Position numbers and translations under genes: made by a program. Under the pieces are notes generated by a model, which saw nothing but the letters and a program-made list of their open reading frames with translations, made no database searches and was not told the DNA's origin. Positions 1 to 9,000 of a stretch of 64,000 nucleotides of DNA are shown here, one piece after another. The stretch comes from JAMDEO01 sp963775295 (GTDB taxonomy: Bacteria > Actinomycetota > Thermoleophilia > RBG-16-64-13): contig CAVZIK010000006.1 in assembly GCA_963775295.1 (NCBI GenBank), forward strand, positions 1,550,001 through 1,614,000, given 5' to 3'. The number at the start of each line of letters is the position of its first letter. Within the stretch, counting starts at the first letter, position 1.

Positions 1-265
1 GGCCCATGGCCACGTTGACGCTTGTGAGCATGAGAATCGGAAGGTTGAAGCCTTTCCTGCGAACCTGTCGAGCCATGCGGATGCCGTCATCCGGCTCTTC
101 CATCATGACGTCGAGGATCATCAGGTCCGGCTTCGACTCCTCGAGCACACTCATGCCCTGGGAGACGTTCGCCGCACTCACCACCTCGTAGCCTTTGGCT
201 TCGAGCACGATGCGACCCGCCTCCACCATGTCCGGGTCGTCGTCCACAATCAGGATCCTTGTCAC
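1..265 (-). CDS. Response regulator receiver domain protein, cut by window edge
   Basis: The frame opens at a GTG (263-265) behind a GGGAG ribosome site and runs off the left edge after 88 codons. It begins TRILIVDDDPDM, the acidic pocket of a CheY-like receiver, and contains the phospho-acceptor aspartate in LMILDVMMEE and the conserved threonine/serine region LMLTS. These mark a phosphorylation-switch domain. Any output domain lies outside the window. It is the last visible gene of the long hydrogenase operon, 182 bp after the receiver-kinase gene, and is a likely target of the two kinases there. Confidence 0.85.
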   Translation of the reverse strand, partial: MTRILIVDDDPDMVEAGRIVLEAKGYEVVSAANVSQGMSVLEESKPDLMILDVMMEEPDDGIRMARQVRRKGFNLPILMLTSVNVAMG

Positions 266-447
266 GACACTCTCCCTCTCTCGGTCGATCGGCCCCGGTC
301 ACCGCCGGCTGTGAAACGCATCCCACCGGCGTGAGCGGATGTTGTGAATAGTATCGCAGTGGCCCGATGAGTAAACAGTGGGATCGCAATAGGTCTTAAA
401 CGCCCGTGACGCGCGGTTGAGTCACAACCCGAGCGGCGAAGTCCTCG

Positions 448-1653
448 CTAGCCGGAAGGCCGGCCTGCTATCTCGGTGGGCGCGGCATTTGGAGGCGAGT
501 CCACTGCAGCCGGCAGCTGCGGGGCAGTGCAGTTCAACAGAGTGACCGTGAAGATGCTGCCAGAACCCTTTCTGCTCTTGACCGTGACGTCGCCCCCATA
601 GAGGTTGGCTAGTTTCCGTACAGTGGACAGGCCCAGCCCGCTCCCCATGATCTTGAGAGTGTCGTCATTTTTGATCCGCACGAATTCGTTGAAAAGCTTG
701 GCACACTCCTCGTCGGTGAGCCCGATTCCCGTGTCGGACACCGCGATTCTGGCGCCGTCGCCGTCGTTGGCGATGCTGACGGTTACCGTGCCCCCATCGC
801 GGTTGTACTTGACCGCGTTCGAGATGAGATTGTTGAGGATGATGTCCATCTCGTCGGCGTCGGCCTGAATCTCCACCGGATCGTCCGCACGCAGAGTGAT
901 GTCGATGCCTCGCCCGGCGGCCTCGGGTGTGAAGAGTTCGATGGATGCCTTGGCGCTGGCGCGCACATCGACCGCGCTGAAGTTCCTTTGCTTCTGGCCT
1001 GATTCGATGCGGGTGAGGTCCAGGAGGTCGAAGATGAGCTTGCGCATGCCGTCGAGCCTGATGAGGCTACGGTCGATCATGTGCTGCCGGTCGGGAGTCT
1101 CGTCCTGCCGCAGGATTTTGAGATATCCCTCGATCGCGTTGATGGGAGCCTTCAATTCATGGGAGAGCACCGAGATGAAATTAAAACGGACTTGGCGCTT
1201 CTCGTCCGCCAGCCGGCGGGCCTCTCGGTTGATAATGAGCTGGTTGGTGGCCTTCCTTATCGTGTAGCGGAGTTCTTCGGGCGTAAAGGGCTTCGCCAGG
1301 AAGTCGTAGCCTCCGAGCTTCGTCGCTTGGACGGCGGTTTCGAAGGTGGCGTAAGCCGTGATCATGATCGTGAGGATGTTGCGGTGCTGCTTGTTCAGTT
1401 CCGCGAGGACGTCCAAGCCGCTCATCCCGGGCAGCTTGAGATCGAGGAGCATAAGATCGAATTCGGTCCCCGCCGCCACCGTCTCCAACAACAATTCCCC
1501 GCTGAGGAAGTGGGTTGGCGCGAAGGCCACGTTCACGCCCACGTCCGGCACTTCGACCTGGAATTTCGACAGTATACGGTTGAGGGCCAGACCGAGCGGC
1601 TCCTCGTCATCGACCACGGCGACTTTGAGAGTCTGCAGCTCTGGTTTGCTCAT
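448..1653 (-). CDS. Hybrid receiver-histidine kinase
   Basis: 401 residues. The N-terminal third is a receiver (VAVVDDEE acidic pocket, phospho-acceptor Asp in LMLLDLKLPG, Thr in MITAYAT, Lys in FLAKPF). A short linker leads to a HisKA helix with the phospho-acceptor His in SHELKAPINA, then an HATPase_c domain with the N box LISNAVKYN and G boxes DTGIGL and GSGLGLS. There is no membrane segment and no separate sensor domain, so it is a cytosolic relay: the receiver should be the input. It follows the hydrogenase-like kinase gene by 13 bp and probably takes its signal from that kinase. The partner is inferred from position only. Confidence 0.9.
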   Translation of the reverse strand: MSKPELQTLKVAVVDDEEPLGLALNRILSKFQVEVPDVGVNVAFAPTHFLSGELLLETVAAGTEFDLMLLDLKLPGMSGLDVLAELNKQHRNILTIMITAYATFETAVQATKLGGYDFLAKPFTPEELRYTIRKATNQLIINREARRLADEKRQVRFNFISVLSHELKAPINAIEGYLKILRQDETPDRQHMIDRSLIRLDGMRKLIFDLLDLTRIESGQKQRNFSAVDVRASAKASIELFTPEAAGRGIDITLRADDPVEIQADADEMDIILNNLISNAVKYNRDGGTVTVSIANDGDGARIAVSDTGIGLTDEECAKLFNEFVRIKNDDTLKIMGSGLGLSTVRKLANLYGGDVTVKSRKGSGSIFTVTLLNCTAPQLPAAVDSPPNAAPTEIAGRPSG

Positions 1654-1666
1654 CCGTCAACGTCCT

Positions 1667-3688
1667 TCATTTGGCCGCCTCTGACATGTGGCGCGGCAAC
1701 GTCATGGTGAATGTCGTTCCCGTGGGGCCGCCGTCGGGATCGGCATTCGACACCACGGTGATCTGCCCTCGGTGCATTTTGACGATCCCGTGGGTGACCG
1801 CAAGGCCGAGACCCGTCCCCATGCCCACTTGTTTGGTGGTGAAAAATGGGTCGAACAGTTTGTCCATGTTCTCCTTGGGCACGCCCTCACCGGTGTCGGA
1901 GACCATGACCGTGACTTCCTCGGCGGTGTCCCTCAGGGTGATGGCGAGGCTTCCGCCCGCCGGCATCGCGTGCTGAGCGTTGGTGATGAGATTGGCGAGT
2001 ACTTGCACTATCTGCCCGCCATCTATGTCGGCGACGGGATCCTGGAGTTCGTTCACCACCTGGACGTTCACTTTGTCCACGAAAGCTGTGGTGCGAAGGA
2101 CCTTCTCCACCAACTCAGTCAAGTCCGTGGGCTCCCGGCTCACCCGGCTCTGGCGCGCAAAGTTGAGCAGCCCGGAGATGATTCTCTTGCAGCGATTGGC
2201 TTGGTCGACAATGGTCTCCAAGTCTTCCCGTGTCTGCGATTGGTCTTCGCACTCTTCGAGCATGAGGTTGGCATGGAGAAGCAAGGTGCTGAGGGGGTTG
2301 TTGACCTCGTGGGCGATGCCCGCGGCCAGTTGACCCATGCTGGCTAGCTTCGTGGACCGTTCCAGCGCATCTTGCGCCTCTTCGAGCGAACGGTGCGACA
2401 CCTCCAGCTCGCCGTAGGCGGCCCGCAGTTGCTCAATGGTGTGTGGCAGGCACATGTCGGAGTCCGCGAGGCCTTCATAGACCGCTTTGGCGTGTTCCAA
2501 GCAGGTGGCATAGCCGCAGGCTCCACAGTTGAGCAGGTCTTCCGCCGTGTGCTTGCCCATACGATGCAGGATATTCTGGATGTCCTCAAAGGTCGCGGAT
2601 TCGGCCACGGGCTGATAGTCAGCGAAATAGGCCCGATATAGGTTGAGGTCCTTGTATCGCTCGGGAGCGTTGCGGATCTCCTCGAGTTGCTCCTCGCTGA
2701 ACCCGGCAAGACGATTCTTGGCATAGTTGCTCACCCTCGTGCGCCGCTGGAGCATGGTTTCTTTGCTGGTCATACCTGGACCCGCGTAGCAGCCCTGGCA
2801 AGAAAGCACGTCGAGCAGGCGCGCATCGGCATGGGTGAGGTCGAACTCGCTGATGGTCTCGATGAACTCGTCCCGTCCCTCGGCCACGATCAATTCTCCA
2901 CTGAGCAGATCCTCCTGCAGGCCGGCGGTTTGGAGCAGCCCTCCGGCAATGGGAAAGACCGCGCCGATGCCCCCATACGGCGGTTCGAAACTGTCCTCTT
3001 GAGCGAAGGTCTCGGGATCGAGGCCGCGCCGGCGGAACATCGTGCGCAGCTCGGCGAAGGTCAAGACCGCGTCGAGTTCTCGGTGGATCGCGTCGATGGA
3101 GGAGCGCTTCTTGGCCACACACGGGCCAACGAACACTACTCTCAGGTCTTCGCCCAGATCGTGGCGCAGGACTCTCGCCATCGCCACCATGGGCGATACG
3201 ATCGGGGCGAGATACGCCATGAGTTGGGGCTGATACTTGCGGACGTACGACACGACGGCAGGGCAGGCGGTTGCGATGGCACGCCGGTCCGGATCCTCCT
3301 CGAGGAGCCTCCTGTACATCTGCGCGACCAGGTCGGCGCCAAGCGCCACCTCGTGCACCGACGTGAAGCCGAGCGCTTTGATCATCGCGACCAGTCGTTG
3401 GGAAGGAATATCTGTGAACTCGGCGGCGAAGCTGGGCGCAAGCATGGCGACTACCGGCTCTCCGGACTCGAGCAGAGAGAACGCCCGTCCGGTGTCGTCC
3501 CGGACTTCCTTGGCGTTCTGAGTGCAGACACGGAGGCAGTTGCCACAAGCGATACAGCGCGGCTGGATGACGCTGGCCTGTCCGTCGACGACACGGATAG
3601 CCTTCGCAGGGCATTCCCGCACGCACGCGTAGCACATGCGGCACTTCTCACCGATGATGGTGATGAGCGGGTTATCCCAGCTGGGCAT
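1667..3688 (-). CDS. [FeFe]-hydrogenase-like sensor histidine kinase
   Basis: 673 residues. Two [4Fe-4S] ferredoxin motifs come first (Cys16/19/22/26 and 45/48/51/55), then an [FeFe]-hydrogenase large-subunit domain. All four H-cluster cubane cysteines can be placed: Cys142 in TACPA, Cys190 in GPCVAKK, and Cys297 and Cys300 in SCQGC. A third Fe-S domain has Cys388/391/396/413. The kinase core follows, with His460 in AGIAHEVNNP, N box NLITNAQHAM and G boxes DTGEGV and GTGLGLA. The residue that donates protons in catalytic enzymes (Cys in TSCC) is Ala141, as in the sensory HydS-type group. The likely role is to sense H2 or redox state and phosphorylate the adjacent response regulators. Its start overlaps the stop of the preceding regulator gene (ATGA). 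Ligand and targets are inferred. Confidence 0.9.
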   Translation of the reverse strand: MPSWDNPLITIIGEKCRMCYACVRECPAKAIRVVDGQASVIQPRCIACGNCLRVCTQNAKEVRDDTGRAFSLLESGEPVVAMLAPSFAAEFTDIPSQRLVAMIKALGFTSVHEVALGADLVAQMYRRLLEEDPDRRAIATACPAVVSYVRKYQPQLMAYLAPIVSPMVAMARVLRHDLGEDLRVVFVGPCVAKKRSSIDAIHRELDAVLTFAELRTMFRRRGLDPETFAQEDSFEPPYGGIGAVFPIAGGLLQTAGLQEDLLSGELIVAEGRDEFIETISEFDLTHADARLLDVLSCQGCYAGPGMTSKETMLQRRTRVSNYAKNRLAGFSEEQLEEIRNAPERYKDLNLYRAYFADYQPVAESATFEDIQNILHRMGKHTAEDLLNCGACGYATCLEHAKAVYEGLADSDMCLPHTIEQLRAAYGELEVSHRSLEEAQDALERSTKLASMGQLAAGIAHEVNNPLSTLLLHANLMLEECEDQSQTREDLETIVDQANRCKRIISGLLNFARQSRVSREPTDLTELVEKVLRTTAFVDKVNVQVVNELQDPVADIDGGQIVQVLANLITNAQHAMPAGGSLAITLRDTAEEVTVMVSDTGEGVPKENMDKLFDPFFTTKQVGMGTGLGLAVTHGIVKMHRGQITVVSNADPDGGPTGTTFTMTLPRHMSEAAK

Positions 3689-4134
3689 CAGTCCCCTTCG
3701 GTTGCCTCCGGCGGCGAAGCGTCACCGGGCCTGGTCCCGAGCAGTTCGGTGATCTTGCTCAGCAGCCGGGTAGGATCGGGCGGTTTGTCGAAATAGGCGT
3801 CGATATGCATCTCCGCCATGTCCACATCGGACCGGGGGCGGAAATCGAGGCCCAGGGCGCTGCTCACCGACGTGGTGATGATCACAGGAATGCCCGCGTA
3901 GTTGGGATCTTCCTTTATGGTGCGGGCGAAAGAGAAGCCAGAATCGAGGCTGGTCATCATCAGGTCCGAAATGACAAGGTCCGGCTTCTCTTTCGCCATC
4001 TTGGCAAGAGCTTGCTGCGGCTCGGCCGCGGTGACCACGCGAAAGCCTGCCCTCTCGAGAATCATTCGATTCAACTCGAGGAAGTCATAGTCGTCATCGA
4101 CGATAAGTATAAGTGCGCGTCTATCGCTTGTCAT
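3688..4134 (-). CDS. Single-domain response regulator
   Basis: 148 residues, receiver domain only: acidic pocket LIVDDDYD, phospho-acceptor Asp in LVISDLMMTS, and Lys in AYFDKPPDP. The domain carries an insertion after the usual beta-4 (about residues 90-110), and a short charged tail has no DNA-binding fold. It overlaps the next gene, the hydrogenase-like kinase, by an ATGA junction and is its obvious phospho-partner. Output must be by protein-protein contact or phosphorelay. It lies 116 bp after hndD, separated from it by a hairpin region. Confidence 0.88.
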   Translation of the reverse strand: MTSDRRALILIVDDDYDFLELNRMILERAGFRVVTAAEPQQALAKMAKEKPDLVISDLMMTSLDSGFSFARTIKEDPNYAGIPVIITTSVSSALGLDFRPRSDVDMAEMHIDAYFDKPPDPTRLLSKITELLGTRPGDASPPEATEGD

Positions 4135-4167
4135 AGTCCTTGAACAATATCACGCGGTGGGTCGACG

Positions 4168-4238
4168 GCACTCCCCACGAAGAGGAGTGTGCCGGGTCTC
4201 TGGAAGACTCGTTACTTCGCAGCTTAAAGAGACCCGGC
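4168..4238 (-). promoter_or_regulatory. Intercistronic hairpins between hndD and the regulator genes
   Basis: A perfect 11-bp inverted repeat (GCCGGGTCTCT at 4191-4201 and its complement at 4228-4238, 26-nt loop) is directly followed, in the direction of minus-strand transcription, by a second stem (GGCACTCC at 4168-4175 with GGAGTGTGCC at 4184-4193). The two stems share three bases. There is no T-run, so a classical terminator is unlikely. An mRNA-processing or attenuation element that sets the ratio of enzyme to regulator transcripts is possible. Confidence 0.5.
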
Positions 4239-4250
4239 ATCCGGAAAGAC

Positions 4251-6023
4251 CTAGACTCGGTTCTTCTCGGTGTACTTCGTGTGCAGCAGATGATGAGACT
4301 TCTCTCCCAACGGCTGGCCCAGGAACTCCTCGTACAACGCGAGGACCGCGGGATTCTCATGCGACTTACGAAGTTCGCGACTCTCGTCCTCCTCGTAGAT
4401 GGCCTTGATACGCTTGAGTCGGACCTCCTCCGAAGTGAGACGCGGTTGGCCGCCGCCGCCGATGCATCCGCCGGGGCAGGTCATCACTTCCACGAAGTGG
4501 TACTGAGCTTCGCCGGACTTGATCCTGTCGATGACCTTCTGGGCGTTCGAAAGACCGTGGGCCACGGCCACGTTGAGAGTGGCGCCCTTGAGGAAGGCCC
4601 ATTCGGGCGTGGTCTCCTCGATGGTCACGGAAGCTTCTTTGACGCCTTTGAGTCCGGCGATGGGCTTGACGTGCAGGTTCTCGAACGGGAAGTCCTGGCC
4701 GGTGACGATCTCGTATGCCGTCCGGAGGGCCGCTTCCATGACCCCGCCGGTGTTGGCGAAGATATCGGCCGCGCCGGTGGAGATGCCCATGGGAGCGTCC
4801 TGCTTCTCATCGGGCAGGTTGGTGAAGTCAATGCCGGCCTGTTTGATCATCCGGGCAAGCTCGCGGGTGGTGAGAACCATGTCGACGTCCTGGACGCCCG
4901 TGTCATTCATCTCGGGGCGGTTGCACTCGAACTTCTTGGCTGTGCAAGGCATGACCGATACCACCACGATATCTTCCGGCTTGAAGCCAAGCTTTTCCGC
5001 GTAGTAGCTCTTGGCCACGGCGCCGAACATCTGCTGGGGGGACTTGCAGGTGGACAGGTTGTCCAGCATGTCGGGGTTGAAGTGTTCCATGTAGTTGATC
5101 CAACCCGGGGAACAGCTGGTGAACATGGGAAGGGCGACGTCTTGTTTGTCCACCAATGCCAGCTTGAGGCGGGTGAGCAACTCGGTGCCCTCTTCGAGGA
5201 TGGTGAGGTCGGCGGTGAAGTTCGTGTCGAACACGCCGTCGAAGCCGAGGCGGCGAAGAGCCGCGACCATCTTGCCGGTCACGCGGGTGCCCGGCTCGTA
5301 GCCGAACTCCTCGCCCAGAGCCGCCCGGATGGCCGGAGCGGTCTGCACTATCACATGCTTGCTCGGGTCGTCCAGAGCGTCCCAGACCTCGTCGATAACG
5401 CTGTTCTCGGTTATGGCGCCGACCGGGCAGACGGCGGAGCATTGCCCGCATTGCACGCATACGACGTCGCTCAGGTTGCTGGCGAAGGCCGGTCCGATGA
5501 GGGTGGCGAAGCCGCGTCCCTGCGCGAAGATGCTGCCCACGCCCTGGATCTCGTTGCAGACCGTTACACAGCGACGGCAGGAAATGCACTTGCCGGTGTC
5601 GCGGCGCAGAGCCGGGGTGGAGACGTCGATAAATTTACGCGTCTTCTCGCCGGGGTAGGAAATCTCGTCGACTCCCATTTCAAGTGCGAGGGCGCGCAGT
5701 TCGCAATCGGAGCTGCGCATGCAGGTCTGGCAGTCGCCGTCGTGCTCGGAGAGAATCAGTTCGAGCACGGTCTTGCGGGCTCGGCGGACTCTGGCGGTAT
5801 TCGTCTTCACCACCATGCCGTCGGTCGCAGGCTGTACACAAGAGGCGACAAGGGTGCGGGCGCCTTCGACCTCCACCAGACAGATGCGGCAGGCTCCGAT
5901 GGCCTGCACGCCTTCGAGGTAACAGAGGGTGGGCACCTTGGCTCCGGCCTGGCGACAGGCGTCCAGAACGGTAGTGCCTACAGGGACCTCGACCTTTGTG
6001 TTGTCTACGGTCACGATTGGCAT
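4251..6023 (-). CDS. hndD: [FeFe]-hydrogenase catalytic subunit (HndD/HydA type)
   Basis: 590 residues from the ATG at 6021-6023 (the frame is open further upstream, but MPIVTVDN is where the family starts). Cofactor sites in order: plant-type [2Fe-2S] (Cys34/45/48/62), His-Cys3 [4Fe-4S] (His94, Cys98/101/107), two ferredoxin [4Fe-4S] motifs (Cys146/149/152/156 and 189/192/195/199), then the H-cluster domain with L1 TSCSPGW (302-308), L2 MPCTAKKFE (Cys360) and L3 TCPGGCIGGGGQP (Cys516, Cys520). It makes or consumes H2 in the cytosol using electrons from HndABC. L1 has Ser305 where most family members have a cubane-ligating Cys. Last enzyme gene of the hnd set, 4 bp after hndC. The maturation genes hydEFG are not in the window. 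Confidence 0.95.
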   Translation of the reverse strand: MPIVTVDNTKVEVPVGTTVLDACRQAGAKVPTLCYLEGVQAIGACRICLVEVEGARTLVASCVQPATDGMVVKTNTARVRRARKTVLELILSEHDGDCQTCMRSSDCELRALALEMGVDEISYPGEKTRKFIDVSTPALRRDTGKCISCRRCVTVCNEIQGVGSIFAQGRGFATLIGPAFASNLSDVVCVQCGQCSAVCPVGAITENSVIDEVWDALDDPSKHVIVQTAPAIRAALGEEFGYEPGTRVTGKMVAALRRLGFDGVFDTNFTADLTILEEGTELLTRLKLALVDKQDVALPMFTSCSPGWINYMEHFNPDMLDNLSTCKSPQQMFGAVAKSYYAEKLGFKPEDIVVVSVMPCTAKKFECNRPEMNDTGVQDVDMVLTTRELARMIKQAGIDFTNLPDEKQDAPMGISTGAADIFANTGGVMEAALRTAYEIVTGQDFPFENLHVKPIAGLKGVKEASVTIEETTPEWAFLKGATLNVAVAHGLSNAQKVIDRIKSGEAQYHFVEVMTCPGGCIGGGGQPRLTSEEVRLKRIKAIYEEDESRELRKSHENPAVLALYEEFLGQPLGEKSHHLLHTKYTEKNRV

Positions 6024-6027
6024 CTGA

Positions 6028-9000
6028 TCACATCTCCTTGGTCTCGGCGGTCTCAACCGGGACCTTCCCGTAGTCGCAGCGCAGGCACCGTTTGGCTTCG
6101 GCAAGCGCGACTTCCATGTCCCACGGCAATTCGACTTCGCTGAAGCTGCAGGCCCGGACCTTTGGGTCGAGGCAGTCGACAACGGCCCTCGGCGTGTCCA
6201 CCGGGTCGGCGTCCGGGTCGAAGAACACGTCTACGGCGATGTCGCGGCGCCAGAAGGCGTGGTTGACACCGGTGAGGTACTCGTCGATGGCCGCAGCGGC
6301 TTTCTCACCCGCGGCGACTGCGGCCACAACGCTCTGCGGACCGGTGGAGGCGTCGCCGCCGGCGAAGATCCACTCGACGGAGGTCCTGCCCGTGGCAGCT
6401 TCGGTCACGATCCAGCCCTTGCGGGTTTCCACCGGCACGCCGCCGAGAAGATCGGAAGCGTCCAGAGATTGTCCGATAGCACCTATGACTTGGTCGCATT
6501 CGATGAAGAAGTCGGGAGTCCGGCTGGTCACCGGGCGGCGACGGCCGCTGCTGTCGTACTCGCCCAACTCCATGGAGGAGCAGACCACCCCTCTGACCTC
6601 GCCCAGCGGTCCGCGGACGATCTCGTTGGGGGCCACAAGGGTTTTGATCTCGATGCCTTCCTCGTCGGCCGCGAGCACTTCTTCGGCCCAGGCCGGCATC
6701 TGCGCTCTGGTGCGGCGGTAAAGGATGGTGGCGGACTCGGCGCCGAGGCGGATGGCGGTGCGGGCCGCGTCGATGGCGGAGTTACCCGCGCCTACGATGA
6801 CGACTTTCTTGCCCACCTTGGCGGTGCCGTTGACGTTGTACTCAGCCAGGAAGTTGAGGGCCTCGATGACGCCCTCGCCTTCTTCGCCCATGACACCAAT
6901 CTTGACGCCTTGCGGCGCGCCCACACCCATGAAGACGGCGTCGTAGCCTTGATCTTTGAGGCCTGGGAGGGTGAAGTCCTTGCCGAGGGCCTTGCCGGTC
7001 TCGATTTTCACGCCGATGCTCTCGATCATGCTGATCTCGCGGCCGAGTTCTTCACGCGGCAGACGATAGGCCGGAATGGCTTGTACCAGCATGCCGCCCG
7101 GGCTGGGCTCCTTCTCAAAAATGGTCGGCTTGTAACCGAGGCGGGCCAGGAAGTACGCGCAGGAGAGCCCGGCCGGACCGGCGCCGATGACCGCGATCTT
7201 CTTCGCGGCGTTCTCGGCGTTTTCGAGCACCTTCGGAAGCTGAGGCTCGATCTCCTGTTCCGTCATGAAGCGCTTGAGGGCGCGGATGGCGACCGGATCG
7301 TCCAGGGATGCACGATTGCACTTGTTCTCGCACGGATGGAAGCACACTCGGCCGCAGATGCTGGCCAAGGGGTTGCGCTCGCGGTGCAGTGCCAAGGCTT
7401 CGTCGAAGCGCTTCTCCCCGATGAGGCTGACGAACCCGGGCACGTTTACGCTGGCCGGGCACGCATTGGAGCACTTGGCGATGAACATGTCGGAGCAGAC
7501 ACCCGCTTCACAATGGTGGTCGCGGATGTGGGCTTCGAACTCGTCCCGGAAGTAGCGGATGTTGCTGAGCACGGGGTTCGGGGCGGTCTGACCGAGACCG
7601 CAGAGAGCGGTTTCCTTGATGGTCTGGCCCAGAGAGATCAACTTCTCGATGTCGCCTTCTTCCCCCTGCCCGTGACAGATGCGGGTAACGATCTCGAGCA
7701 TGCGTTTGGTACCCACGCGGCAGGGAGGACATTTTCCGCAACTCTCCTCCTGGGTGAATTCCAGGAAGAAGCGGGCCATGTCGACCATGCAGCTGTCTTC
7801 GTCCATGACGATGAGGCCGCCGGATCCCATGATGGCGCCCAGTTCCTGGACCGACTCGTAATCCACCGGCACGTTGAGGTGCTGCTTGGGAATGGAGCCG
7901 CCGGACGGGCCGCCGAGTTGGGCCGCTTTGTACTGCTTGCCGCCCGGGATGCCGCCGGCGATGTCGAAGATGATGTCGCCCAGGGGGATGCCCATGTCGA
8001 CTTCTACCAAACCGACGTTGTTCACCTTGCCGGAGAGGGCGAAGATCTTGGTGCCGGGGCTCTTCTCGGTGCCGGCGGTGCGGAACCAGTCGGAGCCGTT
8101 GCGGATGATGCCTGCGATGGTGGCCAGCGTCTCAACGTTGTTGAGGACCGACGGCTTACCCCACAGGCCCTTCTGGGCCGGGAATGGGGGACGCGGTCGG
8201 GGCTCGCCCCGTTTGCCCTCGATGGACGTCATAAGGGCGGTCTCTTCGCCGCAGACGAAGGCGCCGGAACCCTGAGCGATGTTGATGTCGAAACAGAAGT
8301 CGGTGCCCAGGATGTTGTCGCCCAAGAGGCCGTAGTCGCGGCAGGCCGCGATAGCGATGCCGAGGCGCTCGAGGGCCAGCGGATACTCGGCCCGGCAGTA
8401 GATGTAGCCCTCATCCGCTCCGATAGCGCGGGCTCCGAGCATCATGCCCTCGAGGACCGCGTGCGGGTCGCTCTCGAGGATACTGCGGTCCATGAACGCA
8501 CCCGGGTCGCCCTCGTCGGCGTTGCAGAGGATGTATTTCTTGTCACCCTTGGTCTTGGCGCAGAACTCCCACTTCATTCCAGTGGGGAAACCGGCGCCGC
8601 CGCGGCCGCGCAGCCCGCTCTTCTTGATCTCGTCGACGATACCTTCCGGAGTCATCTCGCCGAGGGCTTTCGCCAGAGCGGCGTAACCGTCGCGGGCGAT
8701 GTACTCGTCGATGCTCTCGGCCGCGATCCGGCCCTTGTTGCGGAGAACACGCAGGTTCTGCCGGGCGAAGAATGGGATGTCCTTGAACAGGGGGATACGA
8801 GCCTGAGTGGTGGGGTGCTGGTACATGAGCCGCTCGACCGGGCGGCCTTTGATGACGTGCTCGGAGACGATCTCGGCCGTGTCTTCGGCGCCGACCTTGT
8901 TGTAAAAGACGCCGCCGGGGTAGATCACGAGCAGCGGGCCACCGGCACAGAAGCCGTTGCAGCCGGTCTCGATGACGTTGACTTCGTCTCTGACGCCCTG

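Noticed and set aside
4140..6143. Long plus-strand open frame (667 codons)
   Set aside because: It lies opposite hndD, which has all cofactor motifs. The plus-strand product has no recognisable motif and is a high-GC shadow.
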